64,000 nt of DNA from Reticulitermes speratus (taxonomy: Eukaryota; Arthropoda; Insecta; Blattodea; Rhinotermitidae), in assembly GCA_021186555.1 (NCBI GenBank), contig JAJKFL010000011.1:38210594-38274593 (forward strand), read 5' to 3'. Below are positions 1 to 41,546 of the stretch, one piece after another. Numbering within the stretch: the stretch's first letter is position 1; the number at the start of each line of letters is the position of its first letter. A program made the position numbers and the translations under genes. The notes under the pieces were generated by a model, which did no database searches, had not been told where the DNA came from, and was given only the letters and a program-made list of their open reading frames with translations.

Positions 1-94
1 CCTCGAATTGGGCGAAAACCGCTTCCTTCCATATCCCTTACAATTCTTTGTTCACTAATTATCCTCCCATTCAACGCTGTATGCAGTATAATTT
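1..94. other. Non-coding sequence, nothing recognised
   Basis: No ORF, repeat or motif could be supported here. Confidence 0.4.
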
Positions 95-780
95 CGATGT
101 TCGTGATTGTGACCGACAAAACCATCACGAACATCGGCATACATTTTCAATGTAAAACTTCTGTTTGGTTCACATAACTTATGAAATACCAGTAACAGTA
201 ACATAAGCGTAAGCGGCGTGACTTTTTATTTGTAATAAAATATAAAATTTTTGTAAGCATAAAATACTGTGACATAATTATAAAAGGAACGCCTTATTCC
301 GTAAGGCACGAAAGCAATCGTCACGTGATGAAGGGCAGAGACTGAGCTGAGAGTGATCTGCGCAGTAGCAGGAGGGGGGGGGGGGGAGTATACTTGCCAG
401 TGTCATGGGCTCATCCCGATTTGTCAGAACAAGTCGTGAAAGATCGAAACAGTGCTACTTAAATGGGTTATCACGAAAGGTCGAAACAGTGTTACTTAAA
501 TGGGTTATCACGAAAGGTCGAAACAGTGTTACTTAAATGGGTTATCATGAAAGGTCGAAACAGTGTTACTTAATGTATCCGAAAGTCGAACGTGTTATAA
601 TGGTTATCACGAAAGGTCGAAACAGTTGTTACTTAAATGGGTTATCACGAAAGATCGAAACAGTGTTACTTAAATGGGTTATCACGAAAGGTGAAACAGT
701 GTTACTTAAGTAGGTTATCACGAAAGGTCGAAATTCAGAACATCAAGGGTCACGGGCATCGAGAAGCGTCAGTAAACAAC
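95..780 (+). repeat. Dispersed repeat R1, copy 1, with internal 37-bp expansion
   Basis: It matches a second copy at 11845-12245 (CGAACATCGG, CTGTTTGGTTC, ACTTATGAAATACCAGTAAC, TGAGAGTGATCTGCGCA, CTCATCCCGAT). It carries a G run near 370. The class is unknown; no coding potential is seen. Confidence 0.75.
434..735 (+). repeat. 37-bp minisatellite, about 8 copies
   Basis: Unit around ATCACGAAAGGTCGAAACAG with a TGTTACTTAAATGGGTT half. It lies inside repeat R1; the second copy of R1 has a single unit at this point. Confidence 0.9.
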
Positions 781-1100
781 AACAAACAAACAAAACAAAC
801 AACAAATAACATGGACCAACCTCAGTTCACTTCTTAGTGCACTGGTAACACACAGCTCGGTCCTTCACTCTTACCAAGAAGGACGACGTAAGGCGAGTCT
901 TAAGCAGCACTGCGAGTTAGAGACAAGCACGACATGGCGCTGTGTTACTGCGTCGAAAACTTGAACTCCGATGAAGTACACAGAGTTTTCTTGGAGGTGG
1001 GAATGCCGGCTGCTCCTGAGCACCTAATTCAATGACGCAGAGTTGTATTTACAGTAGCTGATGGTCGCTGAGCTGTCTAAGGAATTCCCAGCCTTTTATG

Positions 1101-1518
1101 GAACCCAACTGTTCATGACCGTAGCTACAACAGTCCCTCCACTTGTCCTACCTGAAGTGATGAACCCAAGTGTTCAGCACCGTAGTACAACATGCCTCCC
1201 ACTTGCTCCGTATCACTGAGTTCTGATGAACCCCAGTGTTCATGACCGTAGCTACAACAGTCCTCACTTGTCCGTATTCCTGAGTTGATGGAACCCAAGT
1301 GTTCATGACCGTAGCTACAACAGTCCTCCACTTGTCCCCCATCCTGAGTCTGATGAACCCAAGTGTTCATGACCGTAGCTACAACAGTCCTCCACTTGTC
1401 CCGTATCCTGAGTCTGATGAACCCAAGTGTTCATGACCGTAGCTACAACAGTCCTCCACTTGTCCCGTATCCTGAGTCTGATGAACCCAAGTGTTCATGA
1501 CCGTAGCTACAACAGTCC
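1101..1518 (+). repeat. 64-bp minisatellite, about 6.5 copies
   Basis: Unit contains GTTCATGACCGTAGCTACAA and CAGTCCTCCACTTGTCC. The first two units are more diverged than the last three, which are nearly identical. Confidence 0.92.
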
Positions 1519-1682
1519 ACCCAGCCCGCATCCTCGCGCTTTTTATTTAGACCTATTTAACATTAATTTATTTGTGGTGTGACGTCATGTAAATTGGTGT
1601 CTGTACAAATACACACGGCGTCACACCACAAAACAAAGTAATGTTCACAGTCACCGTAATGTTATCCTCCCATCTACGCTTG

Positions 1683-1935
1683 GCGGCCGGATAGCTCAGT
1701 CGGTGTGTTGACTAGAATGCGTGCTGCATGACCGACGAATCGTGGTTTGATTGGCGACAAGAGCGAGATACTTTCGTCCATTCGATGGTTACTGGCTCTT
1801 TCCCAGGGGGTAAAGCGGCTGAGGCTTGAAGTTGATCACTCGCCTCCATCTAGCAAGGAAGTTAAGAATAAGTGGAGCCATACCTCCTCTCTCCTCTTTA
1901 TGTTTTGATTTACATTTACCTTGTACTCCTAGTGC
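1683..1935 (+). mobile_element. tRNA-derived SINE (family S1)
   Basis: The head resembles a tRNA: GGATAGCTCAGTCGGT (box A) and TCGTGGTTTGATTGGC (decayed box B). The body CTTTCCCAGGGGGTAAAGCG recurs at 25245 and, diverged, at 30640. Confidence 0.7.
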
Positions 1936-2242
1936 CTTTTGTCCCCCCCCCCTCAAGTTTGTAGACTAAGTACGACTATGCATTGATCATCATTTTAATG
2001 CGTGCTACGTGCCCAGTCCATCCAATCGACCTTTGTCACCCTGTTAATACTCTGAATAGTACCAAGTACGGGGCTGCTCATTACGCCGTGTTCTCCATTC
2101 TCCTGTCATTTTTCCCCTTCAAAATCCGAACTTTCTCCACAGCACTCCCCTCTCACAACCGTCACTGTAAGCTTTCTGTCAGTGGCGCATTGCCTCACGG
2201 TGTACGAAGTCCAGGAAACAAGTAGAGGTCGCTCATCGACTT

Positions 2243-2999
2243 GTGAGCTCTGGGCGGGCGTGGTTAACAGTGTGTACCTTCACCCGCCAGTCCACATCTT
2301 ACAGTGTGATGTGGACTGGCGGGTGAAGGGGCCACACTATTAGCCACGCCCGCCCACAGCGCGCAAATTAATGTATTTTACAATTACTGTTGGCTGTTGG
2401 GGCCACACTATTAGCCACGCCCGCCCACAGCGCGCAAATTAGTATATTTTACAATGACTGGTGGGTGTTGGGGCCACACTATTAGCCACGCCCGCCCACA
2501 GCGCGCAAATTATTATTTTCACAATGATGGTGGGGTTGGGGCCACACTATTAGCCACGCCCGCCCACAGCGCGCAAATTAGTATATTTTACGATGGACTG
2601 GTGGGTGTTGGGGCCACACTATTAGCCACGCCCCCCACATCGCGCAAATTAGTATATTTTACATGACTGGTGGGTGTTGGGGCCACACTATTAGCCACGC
2701 CCGCCCACAGCGCGCAAATGTAGTATATTTTACAATGATGTGGGTGTTGGGGCCACACTATTAGCCACCGACCGCCACAGCGCGCAAATTCTGTGATATT
2801 TTAGATGACTGTGGGTGTTGGGGCCTACACTATTAGCCACGCCCGCCCACTAGGGGCAATTAGTATTTTTACAATGACTGGTGAGTGCTGGTGGCCACTA
2901 TTAGCCACTCCAACCAGGAAATCGCAAATTAATTTATTTACGATGTGAATGGCGGGTGTTAGGGCATACATCTATTAGCAACGCCCGCCCAGAGCTCAC
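2243..2999. mobile_element. Inverted-repeat element with a tandemly amplified right arm
   Basis: It starts GTGAGCTCTGGGCGGGCGTG and ends with the complement (CGCCCGCCCAGAGCTCAC). A near-perfect 22-bp hairpin at 2277-2329 marks the original centre. The right arm is amplified into about nine 71-bp units (GGGGCCACACTATTAGCCAC plus GCGCGCAAATTAG) across 2328-2995. No transposase. Confidence 0.8.
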
Positions 3000-3888
3000 C
3001 AGTCTATGACCGACGTATAATACTAAATCATTTTGTGGTGTTTCAAATGCCATCCGAAGCTAACAGAAACTAGACACTTCTGTGGTAGGCCGGCCACTGG
3101 TTGCCGTGTTACACAGTGTCCTTGTGATGTATGTGGGATGATGTGACGTGTTTTTGTGACAGTCTGTACACATATCACGGCCCTGGAACTCATATAAACG
3201 CAGTTCAGTGTTTTCAACGTCAATACTGGAAGTTGGTGGCGTCACTGTAATTCAAATGAAAAGAAACTTGGCGATCGTACCGAAACGTCAGGAATTCCCC
3301 GGCTTCAGTCTCGGACGTTTTTAGATGCTTGTGCTCCGTTAGGTCCCGTCTAGACAATACATCTTCAGCTAGACAACGAACTGTTCCCTGCACACCCTCC
3401 TGAACATAGTTTTGATCACCCTGTAGTTTACGTGCGCAGTTCAAATGAACTCAAGTGTCAGTGCACAGTAATGATTCATTATACGAGCAGTCGGTTTAAC
3501 AGTTCTCGCTTGTACGACATGCAGAAATTCGTACGTATGTTTCGGCCGATTTTCGAATACCCTTCCTCTCGCAAACCCATCGTTGTACTCGGCTGTCGCC
3601 CGTTTCCCCAAATCTTGTCGAATGCGCAGAACGTCACCGCATCGCTGAGCGGTCTGCGCAGAAGCAGCAGCATCGCAGCGTCTCTTATTGTTCTCGTAGC
3701 ATTGTTAAGCTCGTTCTTCTTGATGTTAATCATTTTACATCGATTAAATCTTAAGGGATATTGTGTATCGTATTTATAACAAAGATGGTGCGTAATGTTT
3801 ACGCAGTTTAGGTACGTCAGTGCGTCAGCTGATGTGTTTGCACAGCCTAATGACTGATAATGCCATTTAAACGCAGTAATTTGTCATT
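3000..3888. other. Non-coding interval
   Basis: Short ORFs on both strands have no recognisable domain and no convincing splice frame. No earlier NBEAL exon could be identified here. Confidence 0.4.
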
Positions 3889-4273
3889 TGTTGTGTTTGT
3901 TGTTGTTTTGTTTGTCCCTGTCGCTCCAACGCGGAGCATAGGGGCCTCCTTTCGGAGGTTTCTATGTCATGTGCGTTGATGTAGTGAGTGACCAGCCCAC
4001 TGGCCGCTCTTTTTTCAACTCAATCCTGATGTGACTGCTAGAGCCATCTGGCAGGCAGTCAGGAAACTTGGGTGAGAAATGGCCGCTGAATTTTGCTTAC
4101 GAAACATTTCTACTCATGCCGTAAATCTACGACATGGGACCAACGGCTTTACTTCCCCTCCGAAGGAAGTGGTGCTACGGATTTTTATCACCCTTAAAAA
4201 TCCATCGCCCTCGCTCGGGATTCGAACCCGCGAACCTTGGGTTCAGTGGCGAGCACGCTAAACCACTAGCGAC
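3889..4273 (-). mobile_element. Full-length tRNA-derived SINE (family S2) with target-site duplication
   Basis: Read on the minus strand it begins with a tRNA-like head (CGCTAGTGGTTTAGCGTGCT, then GCGGGTTCGAATCCCGAGCG as box B) and ends in an AAC-rich tail. Direct repeats AATTTGTCATT (3878) and AATTTATCATT (4274) flank it. Confidence 0.85.
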
Positions 4274-4516
4274 AATTTATCATTAATGTTACCTATTTCA
4301 CACCTAGGTACCTTTCTGTGTTGTATTAATATTTAACTTTTTGTGTTTCGGGAGATATTTTTGACATTTGGAGCCAATTAAGAATTCTGATGTGGGAAAT
4401 AAAGAGAGATTAATTTTCGCCTTACGAGCAGTTTTCGAGGGACGAATCAAGTTTGTAAACTGTAAGCTTTTCAGTTGACACAGCTGGTGCTTGATGCCGT
4501 GACCTTTGTCTTGCAG

Positions 4517-34450
<29,934 letters not shown>

Positions 34451-34632
34451 ACACTGAACTGTTTGGTAGGTTCATTTTGCGGCGTTTGCCGTGGTACACC
34501 TATATTGAATGGACGTGGATCAGTCTGAGGTATGGAAAGTAGCTCCTGGCTTTAAAGCATTTGGCAGCTGAGGTGTCTAGAATCACAGAGGTACAGTGCG
34601 TCTAACACTCTGTACTTTGCACAGGAGCTGTA

Positions 34633-35216
34633 CAGTGATACCTCGGCTAACGAAGATAATTCGTCCCGGAATCACATTCGTTAGCCGAAATCTTCGTTAG
34701 CCGAAACGTGATTTCCCGTAGGTTTCTATAGAAAATCGTTTAATTCGTTCTGGATGCTGCCCACTATTTAAAGATAAGTTTTATAAAATAGTAAAAAGCA
34801 CACTATAAAAGGGCAAAAACTCACCAAAGGCTGAGATGAACAGCTACCGAATTGGATGAAGGAGAATGGAAAGTAGAATGAAAAACTGACGATCTTTACA
34901 CTATTATACTGAAAATATATTATACACTTTATACTATTAAGCTGAAAATATGTACACAACGTTTCTACTATTCTTCTTCCAAATTTTCAAAATTTATTCA
35001 AGGTAAGTCTCCTCTTCTTCAGTAGCTGGCCTCTGTCTCTTTGCTAAAGGAGAAAAGATAAGCTCCTGGAATGGCCCGACTGTTCATGTTTGCTGCTTTA
35101 TGTTAGCGCGAGCATCCACTAAAACATTCGTTAGCCGAGTCCGAAAAACAGCGAAAAAAATCTTCGTTAGCCGAAAAATTCGTTAGCAGGGTCACTCGTT
35201 AGCCGAGGTATCACTG
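34633..35216. mobile_element. Pogo/Tigger-like MITE
   Basis: Ends CAGTGATACCTCGGCTAACG and CGTTAGCCGAGGTATCACTG are near-perfect inverted repeats flanked by TA. The subterminal TTCGTTAGCCGAA motif is repeated. 584 bp, non-coding, about 180 bp beyond the NBEAL stop and probably in its 3' UTR. Confidence 0.92.
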
Positions 35217-35639
35217 TACTGGTATGCGGCTTGCATCCAGCCAGTGATTATTACGTGTGAAGAATATCCTTTCACTGTCCTAGTTTCAGGCCACGGTGTG
35301 TAATAACTACCATTTGTCATGACATGTGAGTTACATCTGGCTGCTGTGTACCTTACACACCAGTGTTTAGGAAACATTTAAAAAAACATTACTCAGTTTC
35401 TGCTTTGTAAATCATCCTGTACACTCTATGAAACAGGGTGACTGACTTCGTGGATCATAAATGCTTCTTGACAACCAAATAGTCAATCAGTAGGTCAAGA
35501 AATTCCCTTCTCTCTCTCTCTCTCTTTCTCTTTTTGTGGGGGGTTGGTGGTGGTGTTGAGGACTAAGGACGTGTAACAAGTTCACAAGAGTGCTGAGTCC
35601 AACGCACAAAGAAGAACGTTCTGCAATGTATTTAATATT

Positions 35640-35800
35640 GTATTCACCGTGCATCTTGTATACATTAAAATTGAAACCAACTTGATGCACACTCACTATT
35701 AAAAAAAACTTTAATAGTAGATTAATTAACCCGACATGTTTCGGTCAGGTACCTGACCATCTTCAGGGGTATACTACATTAAGTTGCGTAGTCTATATGT
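35640..35800 (-). mobile_element. 5'-truncated ribozyme element, minus orientation
   Basis: On the minus strand a hammerhead motif is followed after about 70 bp by the tail box AAGATGCACGGTGAATA. Only one arm is kept. Confidence 0.7.
35724..35772 (-). ncRNA. Hammerhead ribozyme motif, GUC site
   Basis: Minus strand: CTGAAGA, perfectly palindromic stem II GGTCAGGTACCTGACC, GAAA, CATG, TC, GGGT pairing with ACCC. Stem III is shorter than in the other copies. Confidence 0.8.
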
Positions 35801-37784
35801 TAAACACACGTGAGATATGAGCCTATAAGGTCTCGTCGTATATATTCTGTAACGTGCTGAGTTGCGATCTCCATCCGCAGCATGAGGGTGCACCATGCCA
35901 TGTTGAAATCGTGTAATTCAGTCACTAAGTTGTTTTACAGTGACAAACCATCTTCTAACAAAAAATTATGACCTAAATGTTAAAACTGAGCTAACGCAAA
36001 GATAGATTTTATACACTGCTGTTAAATTTCTTTGAGGAAGTAACTCTCTGTCATGGATTTTAATGGTGTTAACCAGTGGACTGTCTGATTTGTGTGCTAC
36101 AGGGTAATTGTGTTATCTGACAACTATCAATTGCCATTTCCTGTCGGCTCATTTATCATATAAACCCCATGACAGTGCATACATACACTCCGGATTGAAT
36201 TCCTGAATGACACAGCATATGTGTGGGCCAACTGTGGCCATTCTGGTACTGCTGTGTTGGGGCTTTTTCCTTTTGCTTTTGAGTTGTTTTTTTGGTAGGG
36301 GGTTGTGGTTGCAGTAAGAATTTGCATGAAAGAAATTAAATCCTGGTTTTTAAATCAGGGATTTTGCAGACTGCACTGGGAATTTAATTCTGGCACCGAA
36401 GGGTAAAAATGTAGCCGTCTCAGTTGACTGCCTGACCGCCCACATGTGCAGCACGGTAGGGGCATGAGCCGTATTCGTCAGAAGTGTTGTCATCCACCTG
36501 TGTTTCTAGACGCCCCAGTTTTAGAATGTGACCAGACACACACACACAGAAGAGGTCTGTTGGTATGACTGTGCGGACAGTAACGCACCATTCCTGTAAG
36601 GTTGGGAGCACTGTGTACCACGAAAACGTGTGTTATGAGTCAAGAATGCAGTAACATGCACTAGTCTATGTTGTGAGATTTGAATTTTTTCATGGATGAT
36701 CGGTCATGTGAAAATGGAGTCGATATGTAAACCAGCTCCATTTTGACTTGCCTGTTCACCCAAGGAGACAAAATTGGAATTTGCATTACATATCAGTTTG
36801 TTGTGAGTGTGGTATATTCTATGAGAAAAGCTGTTGGTTTGTTGAATATATATTGTTTATGCATTGTGTAAAAAAAAGTTATGTTGTTTATTTGTGTGGA
36901 AAGAGAAGGTGATTGTGATGTAATGAATTCAATTGAGATAGCTCAATGACATGAGGTTAGATGTTCTAACAGCAGTGAAGATTTAGATTATGGTATTCTG
37001 AGTTATGACATTGTATATTATTGCACAGGTATTTACTTATGAGAACAGCTATGACCTTGACTGTGGTGGCAGGTGGGGAAGTGAGGCTGTTAGATATTGA
37101 AGAACAATGACTGATATATTCCAGTTAAATGTATCTTATGCTGAAGGGCAGTCATGTTAGAAGTTTACGTTTTGCAGTCGCATAGATTTATGTTTTTTTG
37201 GCAACATCTATGTATTTTCTTCACAAGGTTAAACTGGAGAAGAGTGACCCCTACCCACCTTGTCAAGGTCAAAGCTGTTGTCATCAATAAGTGACAGTAA
37301 GTAGTTACCAACATTTTGAAAAAAACACAGTGTTGCCATGTTCACTTCAACACAGTGTCAAGACCTTGAAGGTCATAGTCTGAAGCTTACTGTTACGGAC
37401 ACCTTGACCTTTACAGTCTTCCGCTTTAGAAATGGAGGAACAAAGTCCAGGTTCTCTTGTTATCGCATTGCCTCCATTTGTGATGAGATGGATCTTTCTA
37501 GCCGAGGCATTGTATGTGGATTCCCACATAAAAACCTAGTTCCAAAATCTTACTAAATTTTGTGCAGACATGTAGTCACTGACTGTACTTGTTGACAACT
37601 AGCAATTAGATCAGTTCTGTATCCGTGTGACCACCATCACACAGTTTGTTCTGTCAATTACATTTACCCAGGGCCGCGGCCCATATTGCACTGGTGTGTC
37701 TATAGTTTCAGGACCAGGATTTGTGTGTGTCTGTAACATTTCATCAAGTTTTGTAGTGTGTTATTTAACAATGCTCTCACTTGT
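35800..37784. other. Intergenic sequence with MITE M1 pieces
   Basis: 36105-36170 and 36415-36480 match MITE M1, split by unrelated sequence. 37237-37301 looks exon-like (acceptor acaag, donor CAG|taagt) but has no recognisable coding homology. Confidence 0.4.
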
Positions 37785-37975
37785 GAAGATTATGTAGCAT
37801 TTGTAAGAGATGAATTAATGAGTATGGAGCACTGTTGGAATGATACTGATGGGTAGTAACTGAAGTACTTGTAGGAAAACTTGTCCCAGTGCTACATCCC
37901 ACTGGAACTGGCCTCGGACGAACGCTGGCTGCTACAGTGAGATGCCGGCGACCAAGCACCGGAGCCATGGTACAG
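37785..37975 (-). mobile_element. SINE S4 copy, related to the 92-bp satellite
   Basis: Minus strand: GCCATGGCTCCGGTGCTTGG with GTCGCCGG (decayed tRNA head as at 44454), then CACTGGGACAAGTTTTCC, AGTACTTCAGTT, CAGTATCATTCCAACAGTGC and TCCATACTCATT. Confidence 0.75.
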
Positions 37976-38682
37976 CCAAAGTTTCATCAACCTACGAGTG
38001 CAATGTGTGTGCTACTAGTACAGAACTGCACTTTTATGTACTTCTTGGAGAGTCTTGTATGGGTTAGTTTGAAAATCTGGTTGTTATTTTAGTGGATGCA
38101 GAAATTGGGGGAGTTTTGATAAATTTTGTTAATTTATATGTGTGTATGTGTTATGTAGTTTGCTCAAATTATCTCGTACTGACAAATTTTGGATTTTGTG
38201 TATAGATAGTTATGTCTCATGTTGGCCAGTGGGTACTTCATGCAGCTCCGTTAGAGCGTGCTGTCAGGTGGAATAGTTTGACAGTCATCCAGTGAAGTTG
38301 GTTTAACTCGTGGTGCATAACTTTAGAAAGCTAGCCATACAGAGCTAATGCCCATAATTTTGTTTTTTAAGTGATACTGCAGAAGAATTGCATTAATTTA
38401 TTATTAGTTTGTGAGTGTTATTAGAATAAGTATTGCTACCACAAGTGGGTCTGTTGTATCATTTTCTGCTGACAATGGTACAAGGGATGTTTGTTCATTA
38501 AGTAAGGTTCCATAGGTCATAAAAATGAAATGAGAAGTCATTACGTTACAACGTTGAATGTAGTTAATTTATTCCACTAAAGTATCATTATTTTTTGACA
38601 TACTCCTGAGTGTAGTGATGCGTTTTTGTCATCTTTGCATGAGTTTAAAAATTCTATCACAGTAGAAATCAGGCTCTTGCAT

Positions 38683-39918
38683 TCACAGCCACATTAGAAT
38701 GGGACTGCGCACCATGCAGCAGATGACATCACTTGTTGCATAGTGACTAATGACAGCCACATTTTAACAGGACTGCACACCATGCAGCAGATGACATCAC
38801 TTGTTGCTTAGTGACTAATGACAGCCACATTTTAACAGGACTGCATACCATTCAGCAGATGACATCACTTGTTGCATAGTGACTAATGACAGCCACATTT
38901 TAACAGGACTGCACACCATTCAGCAGATGACATCACTTGTTGCATAGTGACTAATGACAGCCACATTTTAACAGGACTGCACACCATGCAGCAGATGACA
39001 TCACTTGTTGCATAGTGACTAATGACAGCCACATTTTAACAGGACTGCACACCATGCAGCAGATGACATCACTTGTTGCATAGTGACTAATGACAGCCAC
39101 ATTTTAACAGGACTGCACACCATGCAGCAGATGACATCACTTGTTGCTTAGTGACTAATGACAGCCACATTTTAACAGGACTGCATACCATTCAGCAGAT
39201 GACATCACTTGTTGCATAGTGACTAATGACAGCCACATTTTAACAGGACTGCACACCATTCAGCAGATGACATCACTTGTTGCATAGTGACTAATGACAG
39301 CCACATTTTAACAGGACTGCACACCATGCAGCAGATGACATCACTTGTTGCATAGTGACTAATGACAGCCACATTTTAACAGGACTGCACACCATTCAGC
39401 AGATGACATCACTTGTTGCATAGTGACTAATGACAGCCACATTTAAACATGACTGCGCACCATTCAGCAGATGACATCACTTGTTGCATAGTGACTAATG
39501 ACAGCCACATTTTAACAGGACTGTGCACCATGCAGCAGATGACATCACTTGTTGCATAGTGACTAATGACAGCCACATTTTAACAGGACTGCGCACCATT
39601 CAGCAGATGACATCACTTGTTGCATAGTGACTAATGACAGCCACATTTAAACATGACTGCGCACCATTCAGCAGATGACATCACTTGTTGCATAGTGACT
39701 AATGACAGCCACATTTTAACAGGACTGTGCACCATGCAGCAGATGACATCACTTGTTGCATAGTGACTAATGACAGCCACATTTTAACAGGACTGTGCAC
39801 CATGCAGCAGATAACATCACTTGTTGCATAGTGACTAATGACAGCCACATTTTAACAGGACTGTGCACCATGCAGCAGATGACATCACTTGTTGCATAGT
39901 GACTAATGACAGCCACAT
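38683..39918 (+). repeat. 68-bp satellite, about 18 copies
   Basis: Unit ACAGCCACATTTTAACAGGA, CTGCACACCATGCAGCAG, ATGACATCACTTGTTGCATA, GTGACTAATG. Blocks of units recur in the same order (for example the TTAAACATGACTGCGC variant twice about 204 bp apart). Confidence 0.97.
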
Positions 39919-40604
39919 TCTGCTCTACTCGGTTCTATGTTTAAGAAAACTGTACTATAAAATATGTAAATGTTACGTTGTTCTGTGTTGCCAGGTTACT
40001 GTGTCTTTATCTTAGTTTGTTTCAGGATCTAACATTATTACTGGATAAGAAGCAGCAGTCCAAATACTGTCACATACAGGTTTGTCAGTGCTGCTAGCAG
40101 GGAAATGCGGACTGTAAAATGGAAATGTGCATTTATTGTGTTGAACATTATATTGATTGTAGCTTGTTCTTGAAAGCTGTTGTAAATTTGACTACAATCG
40201 AGTCTGTACACCACTCATATTCATACATTTATACATAGACATACACACACATATACATGTACAAAGATTTTAATTGTAGTTGTTAATTAAGATTTATTCT
40301 TACTGTGGGATGTTTGAAGTTTTAATGCAGGTACTACTCATTTTGTTAACAAATGTCAGCGCACCGTTATTATTTACTTGAGTAATCCACTTAAGTTATT
40401 AACGTACACATAGGTTGCACATGAGTAAAAGTGATATTAAGTATATTTTTAAAGTCTTGCTTTTGTAAGTAACAAAGTATCATTCTTGATTTGTGTGCTA
40501 TATCAGTATTAAGACCTGTATTTGTGATGTACAGGCAGCCATTTGAGAATGTCTGTGGTTCTGTGACACTTAAATGTTCTTTATATCAGAGTGTGTTTAG
40601 AATG
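39919..40604. other. AT-rich intergenic sequence
   Basis: No gene or repeat supported. Confidence 0.4.
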
Positions 40605-40878
40605 GTTTATATTGGAGTATGTGTGTAAATTAATATGTTAGATGGTGTTTATATTGAAGTATATATGTGAAACTCTAATGTATTAGACACTGTTTATACT
40701 GTAGTGTGTGTGTCAAATTCCGATGCATTAGAGGCTGTCTATATTGGAGCATGTGTGGGACACTAGTATAGTAAATTGTTTACGTTGGAGTATGTGTGTG
40801 AAACGTCATACATTAGACATTGTGTATATTGGAGTGTGGAAGTCTACTGTATTATACACTATTTATAATGAAGTATTG
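40605..40878 (+). repeat. Diverged ~58-bp tandem repeat, about 5 copies
   Basis: Units share TTTATATTGGAGTATGTGTG, then AAA..TAATGTATTAGA-like sequence. Much more decayed than the other arrays. Confidence 0.65.
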
Positions 40879-40914
40879 AACTAATATAATACTTTTGTTT
40901 TAGTAATACTTATC

Positions 40915-41148
40915 TGGTAGCTCAGTTCATATAGTGGTCAGGCTAAAAGCCGGACTACCAAGGAAGCTGGGTTAAATTCCTGGTAACAGCAGAAGGTTTT
41001 TCTCTTTACCACTGTGTCCATTCTGGTACTGGGCCCAAGCAACCCCCTATCCAGTGAGTACTGGGGTTTTTTTTCTTGTGGTTAAAGCATTCCCATACTT
41101 CTTAATGCCAGCTGCTTAAATAGCACATGGAAAACTTGATTTGATTTG
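40915..41148 (+). mobile_element. tRNA-derived SINE (family S5)
   Basis: Head TGGTAGCTCAGTTCATATAG (box A) and GGGTTAAATTCCTGG (box B-like), body ending in TTGATTTGATTTGAT. Other families carry different tails. Confidence 0.75.
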
Positions 41149-41546
41149 ATACAAATGTGAACGAACTAGCAGTTGAAATTTTGCACTCTGTATTTTGTTG
41201 CTGAACTTTGAACATTACTAATTTGTTGCAAAGTGATTTCCACCTGCTGTGTTGCTACTCAAACTGCCTTCTATTACTGTTGCCAACCGTAATCGTGTGT
41301 TCTGATTTTCTTTCCTTTTTCTGTTATTTGTTTGCGAAATATTTTATTGCACTCAACTAGCTGTTTTTGTGTCCATGTTTGTGTTTGTAATTCTTCTTGT
41401 ACATTTTCGAGGCTTCTAATCTAAAAGTCTTGCCTTTGAAAGTAAACTTTATCATCCAGTAATAGGGAAAGAAAATCTTCTCCTTCTGTGGTGTCCAAAC
41501 TTTGACTCATAAGTAATGGTATTTATACTAAAAAAATATGGTGTTA

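Noticed and set aside
3432-3779. 115-codon ORF as a small gene
   Set aside because: No domain, splice context or repeat explanation; length is compatible with chance.
37237-37301. Exon-like segment downstream of the NBEAL stop
   Set aside because: Weak acceptor, short frame with an early stop and no family match.
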